This document shows positions 24,649 through 33,540 of a stretch of DNA of 42,634 bases, piece after piece. The position numbers and the translations under genes are program-made. The first letter of the stretch is position 1. The number at the start of each line of letters is the position of its first letter. Source of the DNA: an uncultured Ruminococcus sp. (GTDB lineage: Bacteria; Bacillota; Clostridia; Oscillospirales; Acutalibacteraceae); assembly GCA_902801245.1 (NCBI GenBank), contig CADCHW010000024.1, positions 21,123-63,756 on the forward strand. The letters are read 5' to 3'. The notes below the pieces were generated by a model that had not been told where the DNA came from, searched no databases, and saw only the letters and a program-made list of their open reading frames with translations.

Positions 24649-25869
24649 GTGATTTTTCAAATGAACAATTTAGCTGAATACAATCATGATAAAGCTTTGT
24701 TTTTTAAGCTTCTGTGTATGAGAGATAATAACAAACTTTTAAACAGTACTTTTGAAGATTTAATAGAAACTGCATTTAAGTTTATTCTCACTTTTCAAAG
24801 CATATGTGCTCGTGAAAGTAAAAGTACAATAAGCAGTTTTGTTGAAGTTCAAAATGAACTTTATAAAGAATTTCAATATTATAATGACAATAAGGATGTG
24901 TCTGAAAAAAATTATAAACAAATTATAAACATTTTTGAAAAGTATATATATAGTGCTTCTATACAAGATTCTATATTAAAGAATCATATAAGAACATCTA
25001 TAACATATAATAAAAATAAAAAAGTTACGAAAGTAATTTTATCATATTTAGAATACTTATCTGACAACAATAGCATTGACTACGAAAAACTTTATTGGCT
25101 ATTGAAATATGGCAGTGACATTCATATTGACCATATACTTCCGTTAAAACCTAAAAAGAATGAAAACTTTAAGTATTATTTATCGGGTGATAGCATTATT
25201 TTAACAGATGGTCAAGATTTCATATCAGATTCTACAATTAATACAATAGGTAAGGATGATTTCTATGATCAGTACCTACATATTATTGGAAATCTAAGAT
25301 TAGAATGGGCAAGTGACAATATAAAAAAGTCTAATCATTTAATTACTTTAAAGGAGTACAGTACGTCTTTTAATACTTGCAGTGAAATTACAGCTCGTTC
25401 AAGTTATTTGATCAAACGAATATTAGATTCGCATTTACTTTTAAGCACAAATAATATAAGCAATCCTAGATTATTCAATAATGAAAGTGACAAAATAATT
25501 GATCATTATGATAATTCATTGGATTATTCCCAATATAAACCTATATCTTTTGAATTAATGGACGATAATTATATAATTGATAAATATAATTATACTCAGC
25601 TTTTAATTAAGTTTGTAAATGTGTTATTTAGATTTGAATCTGATAGGTTTATTGATTTAGCTAAAGAAAATTATTCGCCTATGCAATCTGAACGCATTTA
25701 TATTTCAAAAGACAAAAATAATGTAAGATATGAATATGAAATCGCTGATAATATATTTATAGAAACTAATCTGTCTTCAACTTACATTATAAAATTTATT
25801 TATACACTTATTAATGAATTTGAAACTAACTATAGCATAAAAATTCATTTAATAGAAAATAATAAATAA
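24649..25869 (+). CDS. GmrSD-like type IV restriction protein, C-terminal DUF1524 fragment (disrupted)
   Basis: This is the second part of the split gene. The first residues complete the helical DUF262 region. The DUF1524 HNH nuclease follows: HIDHILPLKP (catalytic His) and HIIGNLRLEWASDNIKKSN, the usual GNL...N...SN pattern. A further 130 residues of unknown type end the protein. The displayed start is GTG at 24649 without a good ribosome-binding site; the same frame is open from 24601, directly after the insertion. Unbroken, the whole product would be about 760 residues. Both nuclease and NTPase motifs look intact, so the disruption is probably recent. A bidirectional terminator follows. 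Confidence 0.8.
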   Translation: MIFQMNNLAEYNHDKALFFKLLCMRDNNKLLNSTFEDLIETAFKFILTFQSICARESKSTISSFVEVQNELYKEFQYYNDNKDVSEKNYKQIINIFEKYIYSASIQDSILKNHIRTSITYNKNKKVTKVILSYLEYLSDNNSIDYEKLYWLLKYGSDIHIDHILPLKPKKNENFKYYLSGDSIILTDGQDFISDSTINTIGKDDFYDQYLHIIGNLRLEWASDNIKKSNHLITLKEYSTSFNTCSEITARSSYLIKRILDSHLLLSTNNISNPRLFNNESDKIIDHYDNSLDYSQYKPISFELMDDNYIIDKYNYTQLLIKFVNVLFRFESDRFIDLAKENYSPMQSERIYISKDKNNVRYEYEIADNIFIETNLSSTYIIKFIYTLINEFETNYSIKIHLIENNK

Positions 25870-25912
25870 AAAATCGGTAGCAGTTAATAATTTAATTGCT
25901 ACCGATTTTTTA
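25870..25912. terminator. Bidirectional terminator between convergent genes
   Basis: A perfect 13-bp stem, AAAATCGGTAGCA (25870-25882) and TGCTACCGATTTT (25897-25909), has A runs before and T runs after. It ends the restriction gene on the plus strand and pgsA on the minus strand. Confidence 0.92.
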
Positions 25913-25937
25913 GATTATACATTATAAAATCAATAAA

Positions 25938-26522
25938 TTATTTCGCATTCTTAATAAACTCAAAATTATCCTTAATATAAATCACACCCGAAATAACCGT
26001 CAATGCCGCCGACAGCCACAAAAGTGACTGATTTACAATACCGATAATATGATTCATACTCAAAGCCTTTTCCTGCGAAGTCGCAAGTATTTCCAAAAGG
26101 AAACCGTTCAAAAGCACAACTATAATAGCCACCATTTGAGAAACGGTCTTAGCCTTGCCCCACATATTGGCGGCAACTACCTTTCCGTGTTCAACCGCAA
26201 CAAGTCTAATCGACGTTACCGTGAACTCCCTGAACAGCACAAGAATTATAAACACCGCATTTATAATATCAAGCTCAATAAAACAAGCGAATGCAGAAAT
26301 TACAAGAATTTTATCTGCAAGCGGGTCGGCGAATTTGCCGAAATCAGTCACCATATTATATTTTCTTGCAATTTTTCCGTCGAGCATATCCGTAATAGAC
26401 GCTATTGCAAATATTACCAACGCTATAATATAATGAAACGGTATGCTGTCAATCAGCAAAGCCGCCACAAAAAACGGAACAAGTATTATTCTTAAAAGAG
26501 TTAGTTTGTTAGGTAAATTCAC
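25938..26522 (-). CDS. pgsA: CDP-diacylglycerol-glycerol-3-phosphate 3-phosphatidyltransferase
   Basis: A 194-residue membrane enzyme that makes phosphatidylglycerol phosphate, the first committed step to phosphatidylglycerol. The CDP-alcohol phosphotransferase motif D-G-x2-A-R-x8-G-x3-D-x3-D is complete in DGKIARKYNMVTDFGKFADP and the following LAD. About five transmembrane helices surround it and the length is typical. It is the last gene of the minus-strand run recA-recX-rimO-pgsA; it starts 19 bp after rimO. This neighbourhood (rimO, pgsA, recA) is common in Firmicutes. A bidirectional terminator follows its stop codon. Confidence 0.95.
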   Translation of the reverse strand: MNLPNKLTLLRIILVPFFVAALLIDSIPFHYIIALVIFAIASITDMLDGKIARKYNMVTDFGKFADPLADKILVISAFACFIELDIINAVFIILVLFREFTVTSIRLVAVEHGKVVAANMWGKAKTVSQMVAIIVVLLNGFLLEILATSQEKALSMNHIIGIVNQSLLWLSAALTVISGVIYIKDNFEFIKNAK

Positions 26523-26541
26523 CGTTCTTCCCTCCCGAATG

Positions 26542-27873
26542 TTAGTTAATCATTTCGCCGATTGGGTCGCAGTCGAGGAAATCGTCAACCCTAACTTTCA
26601 CAATCTCACCCTCATACGGCTTTCTGTCGGTGCAGGTAAAGAACACCTTACCGTCAACATCGGGGGAATCCGCCTTACTTCTTCCGAAGAAACATTCCGC
26701 ATAGCGGTCGAATCCCTCAACAAGTACCTCAATCTCCTTACCAAGAAGACTTTCGTTGTACTTCTCCATAACAAGCTGCTGCTGTTCCATAAGAATTTCC
26801 GCACGGCGTTCTTTAACGTCTTCATCAATCTGGTCGGGCATTTTAGCTGCCGGAGTGTCCTCCTCCTGCGAATAGGCGAAGCAGCCCATTCTCTCGAATT
26901 TAATTTCGTTTGCAAACTCCGCAAGCTCCGTGAACTGCTCCTCCGTTTCTCCGGGGAAACCTGCAATAAAGGTAGTTCTCAAAATCAGGTTTGGAATTCT
27001 CTCTCTGAGCTTTTTGATAAGAGCTGTAAGCTCCTCACGGTTACCCTTACGGCACATTCTTTTGAGAACATTTCCGTCACAATGCTGTAACGGCATATCG
27101 ATATATTTTAGAAGCTTGTCTTCCGTTGCGAACACGTCAATAAGCTCGTCCGTGATACATTCGGGGTAACAGTACAGAACTCTCACCCACTCGATTTTCT
27201 CAATCTTACATAGTTCTTTCAAAAGTGCCGCAAGCTTGTACTCACCGTAAATATCGACACCGTACTTTGTTGTATCCTGAGCGATTACGATAAGTTCTTT
27301 TACACCGTTATCGGCTAAATGTTTTGCTTCGTCAACAATATTCTCGATTTCACGGCTTCTGTAGCGACCTCTTATCATAGGAATCGCACAATATGTACAT
27401 TTATTGTCACAGCCCTCGGCAATTTTCAGATATGCATAATAATACGCAGTACTCTGAATTCTGCCGCCCTCAAGCGGCAGCTGACGTTTGTCGGGGAAAA
27501 CCTCGACTTTTTCCTTTTCAAGAACCTTATCGACAACACTTGCAATATCTGCATTCGCACCGATACCGACAACTGCGTCAATCTCGTAAAGTTCTTTCAT
27601 CATCTGGTCTTTGTATCTTTCGGCAAGGCAGCCTGTAGCTATAATCGCCTTGATTTTTCCCTCTTTTTTAAGCTGTGCAAGTTCAAGAATTTCGTCAATA
27701 CTTTCCTGCTTTGCACTCTCGATAAAACCGCAGGTGTTAATAATGGCAACGTCCGCCATTGCCGCTTCCTCAACAATTTTGTAGCCTGCCTGACGGAGAG
27801 TGAAAAGCATCATCTCCGCATCGACACGGTTTTTGGCACAGCCAAGACTGACCATTCCGACTGTATATGGCAT
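26542..27873 (-). CDS. rimO: Ribosomal protein uS12 methylthiotransferase RimO
   Basis: A 443-residue radical-SAM enzyme that methylthiolates an aspartate of ribosomal protein S12. The N-terminal UPF0004 domain starts VGMVSLGCAKNRVDAE, with the three cysteines of the auxiliary iron-sulfur cluster. The radical-SAM motif is EGCDNKCTYCAIPMIRGRYR (CxxxCxxC). A C-terminal TRAM domain ends in VRVDDFLDCDPIGEMIN. The start at 27873 (MPYTVGMVS) is chosen because AAGGAGA lies 8 bases upstream; a longer TTG-initiated frame would include the ribosome-binding site itself. It is separated from recX by 14 bp and from pgsA by 19 bp, so they form one operon. Confidence 0.96.
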   Translation of the reverse strand: MPYTVGMVSLGCAKNRVDAEMMLFTLRQAGYKIVEEAAMADVAIINTCGFIESAKQESIDEILELAQLKKEGKIKAIIATGCLAERYKDQMMKELYEIDAVVGIGANADIASVVDKVLEKEKVEVFPDKRQLPLEGGRIQSTAYYYAYLKIAEGCDNKCTYCAIPMIRGRYRSREIENIVDEAKHLADNGVKELIVIAQDTTKYGVDIYGEYKLAALLKELCKIEKIEWVRVLYCYPECITDELIDVFATEDKLLKYIDMPLQHCDGNVLKRMCRKGNREELTALIKKLRERIPNLILRTTFIAGFPGETEEQFTELAEFANEIKFERMGCFAYSQEEDTPAAKMPDQIDEDVKERRAEILMEQQQLVMEKYNESLLGKEIEVLVEGFDRYAECFFGRSKADSPDVDGKVFFTCTDRKPYEGEIVKVRVDDFLDCDPIGEMIN

Positions 27874-27887
27874 TTTATTTTCTCCTT

Positions 27888-28496
27888 TTACCAATCATTT
27901 TCATATTCCGCCAAGGCGGATTTTATATCGCTCCAGCTGTAGCCGAGCCTTTGCAGTGCGGCAATTGTTCTCCGTCTGCCTTTTTCATCGTCCAGTTTAT
28001 CCGCATACTTTCTCTCTATAATCTCCGTAAGCTGTTCCACGGGGTCAACCTCGAACTCTTCTAGAATTTCATCGCAAAGCTCCCTGTCTATCCCCTTTTC
28101 CATAAGCTTGTACTTCGCACCCTTGACGGATAACTTTTTAAGATAAATTAAATCGTGAGCAAGCCGCCTTGCGTAATTTTCGTCATTCAGAAGACCAAGC
28201 TCCTCCATACGCTCACAAACCTCCTCGGCAGTTTCCTCCGAGGAGTCCTTTTTTATCTTATCCATAAGCTGCTTTTTGGAATAATCTCTGCCCGAAATAA
28301 GATACAAAGCCTTTTCCTTTGCTCGCCTGTAATCGGACTTTTCGATAAGCTCCTTAAGCTCGTCATCGTCAAGCGTATAACCCACAATAATTCCGTTTTC
28401 TGCCAAAGTCGCCGTGTCAAGCTTCATTGCGTATTCGCCGTCAATGTACACCAAACTCAGCGACTTTTTGACAGGCTTCAAATCGGTTATTATCAT
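27888..28496 (-). CDS. recX: Regulatory protein RecX
   Basis: A 202-residue, charged, all-helical protein of the RecX family, which binds RecA filaments and limits recombinase activity. The repeats of three-helix units are visible, for example [19 protein letters not shown] and [20 protein letters not shown], and the C-terminal [20 protein letters not shown] is a family hallmark. It overlaps the end of recA by 4 bp, so translation is coupled to its target. The length is at the longer end, as usual for Firmicutes RecX with an N-terminal extension. Confidence 0.93.
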   Translation of the reverse strand: MIITDLKPVKKSLSLVYIDGEYAMKLDTATLAENGIIVGYTLDDDELKELIEKSDYRRAKEKALYLISGRDYSKKQLMDKIKKDSSEETAEEVCERMEELGLLNDENYARRLAHDLIYLKKLSVKGAKYKLMEKGIDRELCDEILEEFEVDPVEQLTEIIERKYADKLDDEKGRRRTIAALQRLGYSWSDIKSALAEYENDW

Positions 28497-29704
28497 AATT
28501 CGTCAACCGAAATGTCAATGCTTGAATCGTGCGGCTCGGACTTTTTCTCCTGCTCTTCCGGCACGTTAATTCTTACAACATTTCCGTCCTCTTCAACATC
28601 GATATCGGCACTATCCTCAGCAGCTGTTTCCGCAATCTCTGCTTCTGCCTCTTCCTTAGCTTCTTTCTTTGACTTTCCTTTTGCTGTCTTGCTTCCCTTT
28701 GCAAGCGGCTTTGAGTTGATTAAATCTATATTCTGCATAATCTTCTCTTCAAGTTCCTTTGCAAGCTCGGGGTCATTCTTGATAAGCTCCTTAGTCTTGT
28801 CACGACCTTGTGCCAAACGTCTGTCACCGTAGCTGAACCACGCACCGGACTTTTGCAGAATTTCCGCACGCACACCCAAATCGACAATTTCGCCCTCTTT
28901 GGAAATTCCCTTGCCGTACATAATATCAAATTCCGCTTCTCTGAACGGAGGTGCCATTTTATTTTTAACGACTTTAGCCTTAGTGTGAGAACCGATAAGC
29001 TCGCCGTTTACTTTCAGAGCTTCAACCTTTCTGATATCAAGACGAACGGAAGAATAGAACTTCAAAGCACGACCGCCCGGAGTAACCTCGGGACTTCCGA
29101 ACATTACACCAACCTTTTCACGTAACTGATTTATAAAAATAGCCACGCAGTTACTTTTTGAAATAGCACCCGTAAGTTTTCTCAGAGCCTGCGACATAAG
29201 TCTTGCCTGCAAGCCAACGTGAGAATCGCCCATTTCGCCCTCGATTTCGGCTTTCGGAACAAGAGCCGCAACTGAATCGACTACAATAACATCGATAGCA
29301 CCCGAACGAACAAGAGCTTCCGTTATTTCAAGAGCCTGTTCACCCGTATCGGGCTGTGACACGAGGAGAGAATCAACGTCAACACCGAGATTGGCAGCAT
29401 ACACGGGGTCAAGAGCGTGTTCAACATCAATAAACGCAACTGTGCCGCCCTTTTTCTGACCCTCCGCAATACAATGAAGAGCCAATGTGGTTTTACCGGA
29501 ACTTTCAGGACCGTACATTTCTATAATTCTTCCACGTGGCAGACCGCCGATACCGAGAGCGATATCAAGCGACAGCGAGCCTGTGGATATAACTTCTACT
29601 TTCAAAGCCTCCTGCTGACCCAGACGCATAATTGCACCCTTACCGAACTGCTTTTCAATCTGAGCCAACGCAGTATCAAGAGCTTTCTTCTTATCCTGTG
29701 CCAT
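28493..29704 (-). CDS. recA: Recombinase RecA
   Basis: A 403-residue RecA with Walker [10 protein letters not shown] (about 65-73), Walker [13 protein letters not shown], and a DNA-binding loop area with [14 protein letters not shown]. It catalyses strand exchange and activates LexA cleavage. ATG at 29704 ([13 protein letters not shown]) is used because GAGGAAA is just upstream; the longer frame has no support. The C-terminal tail after the core is about 70 residues long, first Lys/Ala-rich and then Glu/Asp-rich, longer than usual. A family 2 element ends 26 bp before the start (29730), so it forms part of the leader. No clear LexA box was seen in the 176-bp gap. Confidence 0.98.
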   Translation of the reverse strand: MAQDKKKALDTALAQIEKQFGKGAIMRLGQQEALKVEVISTGSLSLDIALGIGGLPRGRIIEMYGPESSGKTTLALHCIAEGQKKGGTVAFIDVEHALDPVYAANLGVDVDSLLVSQPDTGEQALEITEALVRSGAIDVIVVDSVAALVPKAEIEGEMGDSHVGLQARLMSQALRKLTGAISKSNCVAIFINQLREKVGVMFGSPEVTPGGRALKFYSSVRLDIRKVEALKVNGELIGSHTKAKVVKNKMAPPFREAEFDIMYGKGISKEGEIVDLGVRAEILQKSGAWFSYGDRRLAQGRDKTKELIKNDPELAKELEEKIMQNIDLINSKPLAKGSKTAKGKSKKEAKEEAEAEIAETAAEDSADIDVEEDGNVVRINVPEEQEKKSEPHDSSIDISVDEL

Positions 29705-29729
29705 ATTTTCCTCAATCCTTTCTCTTTTT

Positions 29730-29790
29730 AACACGTGAAGATATTTTATTTTATCCATAACTTCACGAACCCGACCGCTAGTTTAATCAG
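29730..29790 (-). repeat. Family 2 repeat in recA leader
   Basis: AACACGTGAAG (29730-29740) and CTTCACGAACCCGACCG (29761-29777) pair through CGTGAAG and CTTCACG. Read toward recA the order is GGTCGGGTTCGTGAAG, about 20 bp containing GGATAAAAT, then CTTCACGTGTT. The rest of the gap up to 29861 is AT-rich. Confidence 0.85.
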
Positions 29791-29861
29791 TATTTTAACC
29801 AATTTTATTTAATAATATCAAATATTTTATTGAATATATAATTATTAATAAACTTATCAAT

Positions 29862-29895
29862 AATTGCACATTGAACATTGCTAATTGCTAATTGT
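29862..29895. repeat. Short dispersed repeat overlapping prmC stop codon
   Basis: AATTGCACATTGAACATTGC is followed by TAATTGCTAATTG. It is the reverse-complement relative of 23205-23245 and covers the last codons and the stop of prmC. Confidence 0.7.
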
Positions 29896-30756
29896 TCTAA
29901 CTCCTGCAACTGTCCTCTTATATCCCTGCAAATCAAGCCTGTAAGTCACATTCTCAAACCCATGGCTTTTCACAAGTTCAGCCACAGGTTCAAACTGTTC
30001 CTCTCCGACCTCAAAGGCAATCATACCGCCCTTTTTTACTTTACACGACCATTTCTCCGAAATTATTCTGTAAAAATAAAGTCCGTCTTTGCCGCCGTCA
30101 AGAGCCATTCTCGGTTCAAACTGAAGCTCGGGCTGGAGAGTGTCGATTTCATCACTTTCTATATAGGGCGGATTTGAAATAACAAGGTCAAAGCTTTCGT
30201 CCGAAAAATCTCCGTAACACTTTGTAACATCGCCTTTGAACACCTTAACATTATCCGCACCGTTAAGCTCGATATTCTTCTTCAAATACTCAACCGCCAA
30301 ATCCGAATATTCGAGAGCAACAACATCACTGTCAGGAAATATCTTTGCTATAGAAACAGCTATCGCACCGCTGCCCGAACACAAATCGATAACCCTAGGA
30401 TTCTTAATGCCTTTGAGAAAATCAAGTGCGGCTTCAACGACAATCTCCGTGTCGTCACGAGGGATAAGAACACCCTCGCCGACATAGAAATCATATCCCA
30501 TAAAGTTCCATTTCCCGACAATGTACTGTAACGGCTTTCCCGTTTTTCGCTCTTCAACCGCAGAGAAAAAACGTTCGCACAAGCTTTCGTCCGCAGTCTT
30601 GTCACCGTGAAGAATGAGTGCTGTTCTATCCGCACCAAAAAAATGCTCCAAAAGATACAGCGAATCAAAATCCGCATCGGGGATATCCGCTTCTTTCAAA
30701 AGCTTTTCTCCCTGCTTATAAACTGAATTAAGCGTCATATTTTCAAAGCTGTTCAT
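29881..30756 (-). CDS. prmC: Peptide chain release factor glutamine N5-methyltransferase
   Basis: A 291-residue class I methyltransferase that methylates the Gln of the GGQ motif in release factors. The SAM-binding motif is VIDLCSGSGAIAVSIAK and the catalytic signature is DLVISNPPYIES. An N-terminal helical domain of about 85 residues matches the family. It shares one base with the DUF1385 gene upstream (TGATG), so they are translationally coupled, an arrangement known from other Firmicutes where prfA often follows; prfA is absent here. The last residues ISN and the TAG stop are encoded by a short dispersed repeat. Confidence 0.95.
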   Translation of the reverse strand: MNSFENMTLNSVYKQGEKLLKEADIPDADFDSLYLLEHFFGADRTALILHGDKTADESLCERFFSAVEERKTGKPLQYIVGKWNFMGYDFYVGEGVLIPRDDTEIVVEAALDFLKGIKNPRVIDLCSGSGAIAVSIAKIFPDSDVVALEYSDLAVEYLKKNIELNGADNVKVFKGDVTKCYGDFSDESFDLVISNPPYIESDEIDTLQPELQFEPRMALDGGKDGLYFYRIISEKWSCKVKKGGMIAFEVGEEQFEPVAELVKSHGFENVTYRLDLQGYKRTVAGVRTISN

Positions 30757-31709
30757 CAGATTCTGTCCTCACCGTTCTCGGGAATAACAGGTTTAATTGC
30801 GGCAATGGCAATTTCAATCATACTGTCATCGGGTTCGATAGTTGTAATTCTCTGTGCTAAAAGTCCGGGAGCGGCAACAATTCTTGTAAAAGCGTTGTCG
30901 TACTTTCCGCAAAGCTTGATAAGCTCATAGCCGACACCGCACGAAACAGGCAGCAGCAGCAATTTGATAAAAGTTCTCAGAAGCGGATTTTTTGCCGTGA
31001 TAAACAATCCTACAATAACACCTACAAGAAGCATTATTATCATAAAGCTTGTACCGCACCTAGGGTGAAATCTCTTGTATTTTCTTACATTCTCAACCGT
31101 TAATTCTTCAAGATTTTCGTAACAAAAAATCGTCTTATGCTCCGCACCGTGATACATAAATGTTCTCTTCATATCGGGAGTTCTCGATACTATCAAAACA
31201 TAGCACAAAAACAAAGCAATTTTTACAACACCCTCAAAAGCACTTCTCCAGAAAGTACCGTTGTCGAGCGTTGGGGCAGCCTTTGCAAGCAGATTAAACA
31301 ATGTAGTCGGAACTGCATAGAAAAGCAAAATTGCAATCACAACTCCGATAAAGCTTGCAAAACCCATTACGATATTGTAAAATTTATCGCCGAACTTATC
31401 CATTGCCCATTTTTCAAATTTTGAGGGTTCTTCCTCTTCCTCGCTGCCCTCCACAGCCTTATCGGCAGAGAGCATAAGGCATTTCATACTCAACCTCATT
31501 GAATCGATAAGCGAAACAAAGCCACGAATTAAGGGCAGCCTTAAAATTTTACTTTTGCTTGCAATTGATTTAAATTCGATATCCTCCGTATAAACGGATT
31601 TGTCGCTCATACGGATAGCGACTGTGGTACGCTTGGGGCCTCTCATCATAATGCCCTCTATAAGTGCCGAGCCGCCGATTGATGTTTTAATCTTAGTTTT
31701 CTCAGCCAT
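30756..31709 (-). CDS. DUF1385 membrane protein
   Basis: A 317-residue protein with about four transmembrane helices in the middle and C-terminal part. Family hallmarks are GGSALIEGIMMRGPKRTTVA at the start, YHGAEHKTIFCYE and YKRFHPRCGTSFM. The conserved His, Glu and Cys residues look like a metal site, but no activity is established for DUF1385. It is commonly next to prmC, prfA and rpmE in Firmicutes, and here overlaps prmC by one base. A family 2 element with its GCGGAC-like hairpin lies 19 bp upstream of the ATG. Confidence 0.92.
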   Translation of the reverse strand: MAEKTKIKTSIGGSALIEGIMMRGPKRTTVAIRMSDKSVYTEDIEFKSIASKSKILRLPLIRGFVSLIDSMRLSMKCLMLSADKAVEGSEEEEEPSKFEKWAMDKFGDKFYNIVMGFASFIGVVIAILLFYAVPTTLFNLLAKAAPTLDNGTFWRSAFEGVVKIALFLCYVLIVSRTPDMKRTFMYHGAEHKTIFCYENLEELTVENVRKYKRFHPRCGTSFMIIMLLVGVIVGLFITAKNPLLRTFIKLLLLPVSCGVGYELIKLCGKYDNAFTRIVAAPGLLAQRITTIEPDDSMIEIAIAAIKPVIPENGEDRI

Positions 31710-31727
31710 AATTTCTCTCTTTTCTTT

Positions 31728-31804
31728 ACGGACAACGTCCGCAGGAATTACGTGAAGATAGTTACGGATTACATTTAATTTATATACCCGACCGATAGTT
31801 ATTA
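31728..31804 (-). repeat. Family 2 repeat before the DUF1385 gene
   Basis: The hairpin CGGAC-AAC-GTCCG (31729-31741), ACGTGAAGATAGTTACGGA and ACCCGACCGATAGTT form a sense-oriented copy relative to the DUF1385 gene. The following 205 bp to the histidine-kinase stop codon are AT-rich and end in an AATTACGCATTA repeat; no other feature is seen. Confidence 0.85.
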
Positions 31805-32009
31805 GTAAGTTTCATTTGAAGTAAATACATTCACTTTTTCTTTGTTATACTTATAGTTATAACATTTCCAAAAGCTACCTTAATATAACAATCTCCATTA
31901 AATAAAACAAATTTCGTTTATTCCATAAAATTACGAATTAAACATTCCGCTCTCTTCACAAAGCAAACTTTCGTCTGCTTAACAAACTACCGACTATCAT
32001 AATTACGCA

Positions 32010-33419
32010 TTAACTCTTAAGGATTTCTTCGTCGTCGCTGTCGAGTACGGGAATGCTTATTGTAACAGTCGTTCCCACACCCTCGGTACTTAGGATTTCA
32101 AGCTTGCCCTTGTGCAGCGTCATAATCTCATCGGCAACTGCAAGACCTATTCCGCTGCCACGAACCGTTTTATTAGCTTTATAGAATTTATCTTTAATCC
32201 TCGGCAAATCCTTTTCCGCAATGCCGCAGCCGGTATCACTTATTACAACATTGATTATATCGTTTTCCTCGGTAACTTGAATGCCGATTACTCCGCCCTC
32301 GGGAGTATATTTAAGTGCATTGTCTATGATATTTATAAATACTTGTCTTAGTCTGTTTTTATCACCCAGAACAGGCGAAATATTTTCGGGTACTTCATAA
32401 ACAAAATGTTTCTTCTCGCTTGCGGCACGCTCTTTGAGCATATAAACAGCTTCGTCAAGCTCTGCAAGCATATCGATTTTATCCATAACCATTATCATTC
32501 TGCCGTTCTGTATTCTCGAAAAGTCAAGAAGCTCCTCAACCATTCCTGTAAGACGTTCCGATTCCTTGACAATAACGCTTAAACCCTTATTCATGGTAGC
32601 AGCGTCTGGTTCGCCTATCGACATAGTTTCCGCCCAGCCTTTAATTGCTGTGAGCGGAGTTCTCAATTCATGCGAAACGGAAGATATAAAATCATTCTTC
32701 ATACTGTCGGAAGCTTTAAGTTCTTTAGACATATAATTAATGCTGTCGGCAAGCTCGCCGATTTCGTCATCATACATCTTGTCAACACGAGTTTCAAAAT
32801 CGCCCTGAGCAATTCGCCGTGAGGTTGCACTCAGTTCTCTTACAGGCTTAACAATCGTACCAATAAACATTAATCCCGGAATAATAACAGACGCAAGAAT
32901 TATCATAACAGCCGCAATAAGAATAAGTATGACAATCAGCATTTTGTTGTCGGTATCGGTAAGCGATTTCACAAGTCTGAACGCAGTAACGAAATTACCG
33001 TTTTCGTCACGAATAACAACAGTCTGTGACAGGATTTTATCCCCCGAACCGAGGTCGCCTATCCAAGTTGCCGTGTTGTCTGCCGAATCCAAAGCCTGCT
33101 CAAAGTCATCAGTAATCTGAGTTGAAGAATCCGACTCAACTTCTCCGTTTTCGGAAACAACCGAAAGAGTAATATTTTCCTTTTCGTAAAGATTATCGGT
33201 ATATGCCTTAATGGGTGTTTCATCGGATTCCTTTGGTTCGCCGTTTGCATTGCAGAAAGTGTAAACAACATCACTGCTAATCTTTGAAACATCATTTTTC
33301 ACATTTTCATAGAAATAACTTCTGACCGCAAAAGCTCCTCCAAAAATCACCAAAAGCAATAAGACAATTGTAACAGACAAGTACTTTAAAAACCATCTTT
33401 GCGTAATACTTTTCGACAT
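32010..33419 (-). CDS. Sensor histidine kinase
   Basis: A 469-residue membrane kinase with a transmembrane helix near residues 10-32, an external sensor domain of about 130 residues, and a second helix near 165-190. A HAMP domain (VKPVRELSATSRRIAQGDFE), HisKA with SSVSHELRTPLTAIKGW (His250), and a HATPase_c domain with NALKYTPEG and SGIGLAVADEI follow. It is the partner of the response regulator gene 121 bp upstream. The start at 33419 has AGGAGGGGGG directly before it, overriding a longer TTG frame. The stimulus is unknown. Its architecture is that of PhoR/ResE-like kinases. The stop codon is followed by the short repeat AATTACGCATTA. Confidence 0.95.
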   Translation of the reverse strand: MSKSITQRWFLKYLSVTIVLLLLVIFGGAFAVRSYFYENVKNDVSKISSDVVYTFCNANGEPKESDETPIKAYTDNLYEKENITLSVVSENGEVESDSSTQITDDFEQALDSADNTATWIGDLGSGDKILSQTVVIRDENGNFVTAFRLVKSLTDTDNKMLIVILILIAAVMIILASVIIPGLMFIGTIVKPVRELSATSRRIAQGDFETRVDKMYDDEIGELADSINYMSKELKASDSMKNDFISSVSHELRTPLTAIKGWAETMSIGEPDAATMNKGLSVIVKESERLTGMVEELLDFSRIQNGRMIMVMDKIDMLAELDEAVYMLKERAASEKKHFVYEVPENISPVLGDKNRLRQVFINIIDNALKYTPEGGVIGIQVTEENDIINVVISDTGCGIAEKDLPRIKDKFYKANKTVRGSGIGLAVADEIMTLHKGKLEILSTEGVGTTVTISIPVLDSDDEEILKS

Positions 33420-33540
33420 ATCCCCCCTCCTTTTTTCCAATATACTCAACTCAAAAAATCCCCGTCATTTATTCATTATTCTTTATTCTTTTTAACAAAG
33501 TAACTTCAAATACGCAATAACCATAATTACGCATTAAAAC

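Noticed and set aside
28155-28832. A 225-codon plus-strand frame
   Set aside because: It spans recX and the recA tail in antisense; both genes are certain, and the frame has no ribosome-binding site or motif.
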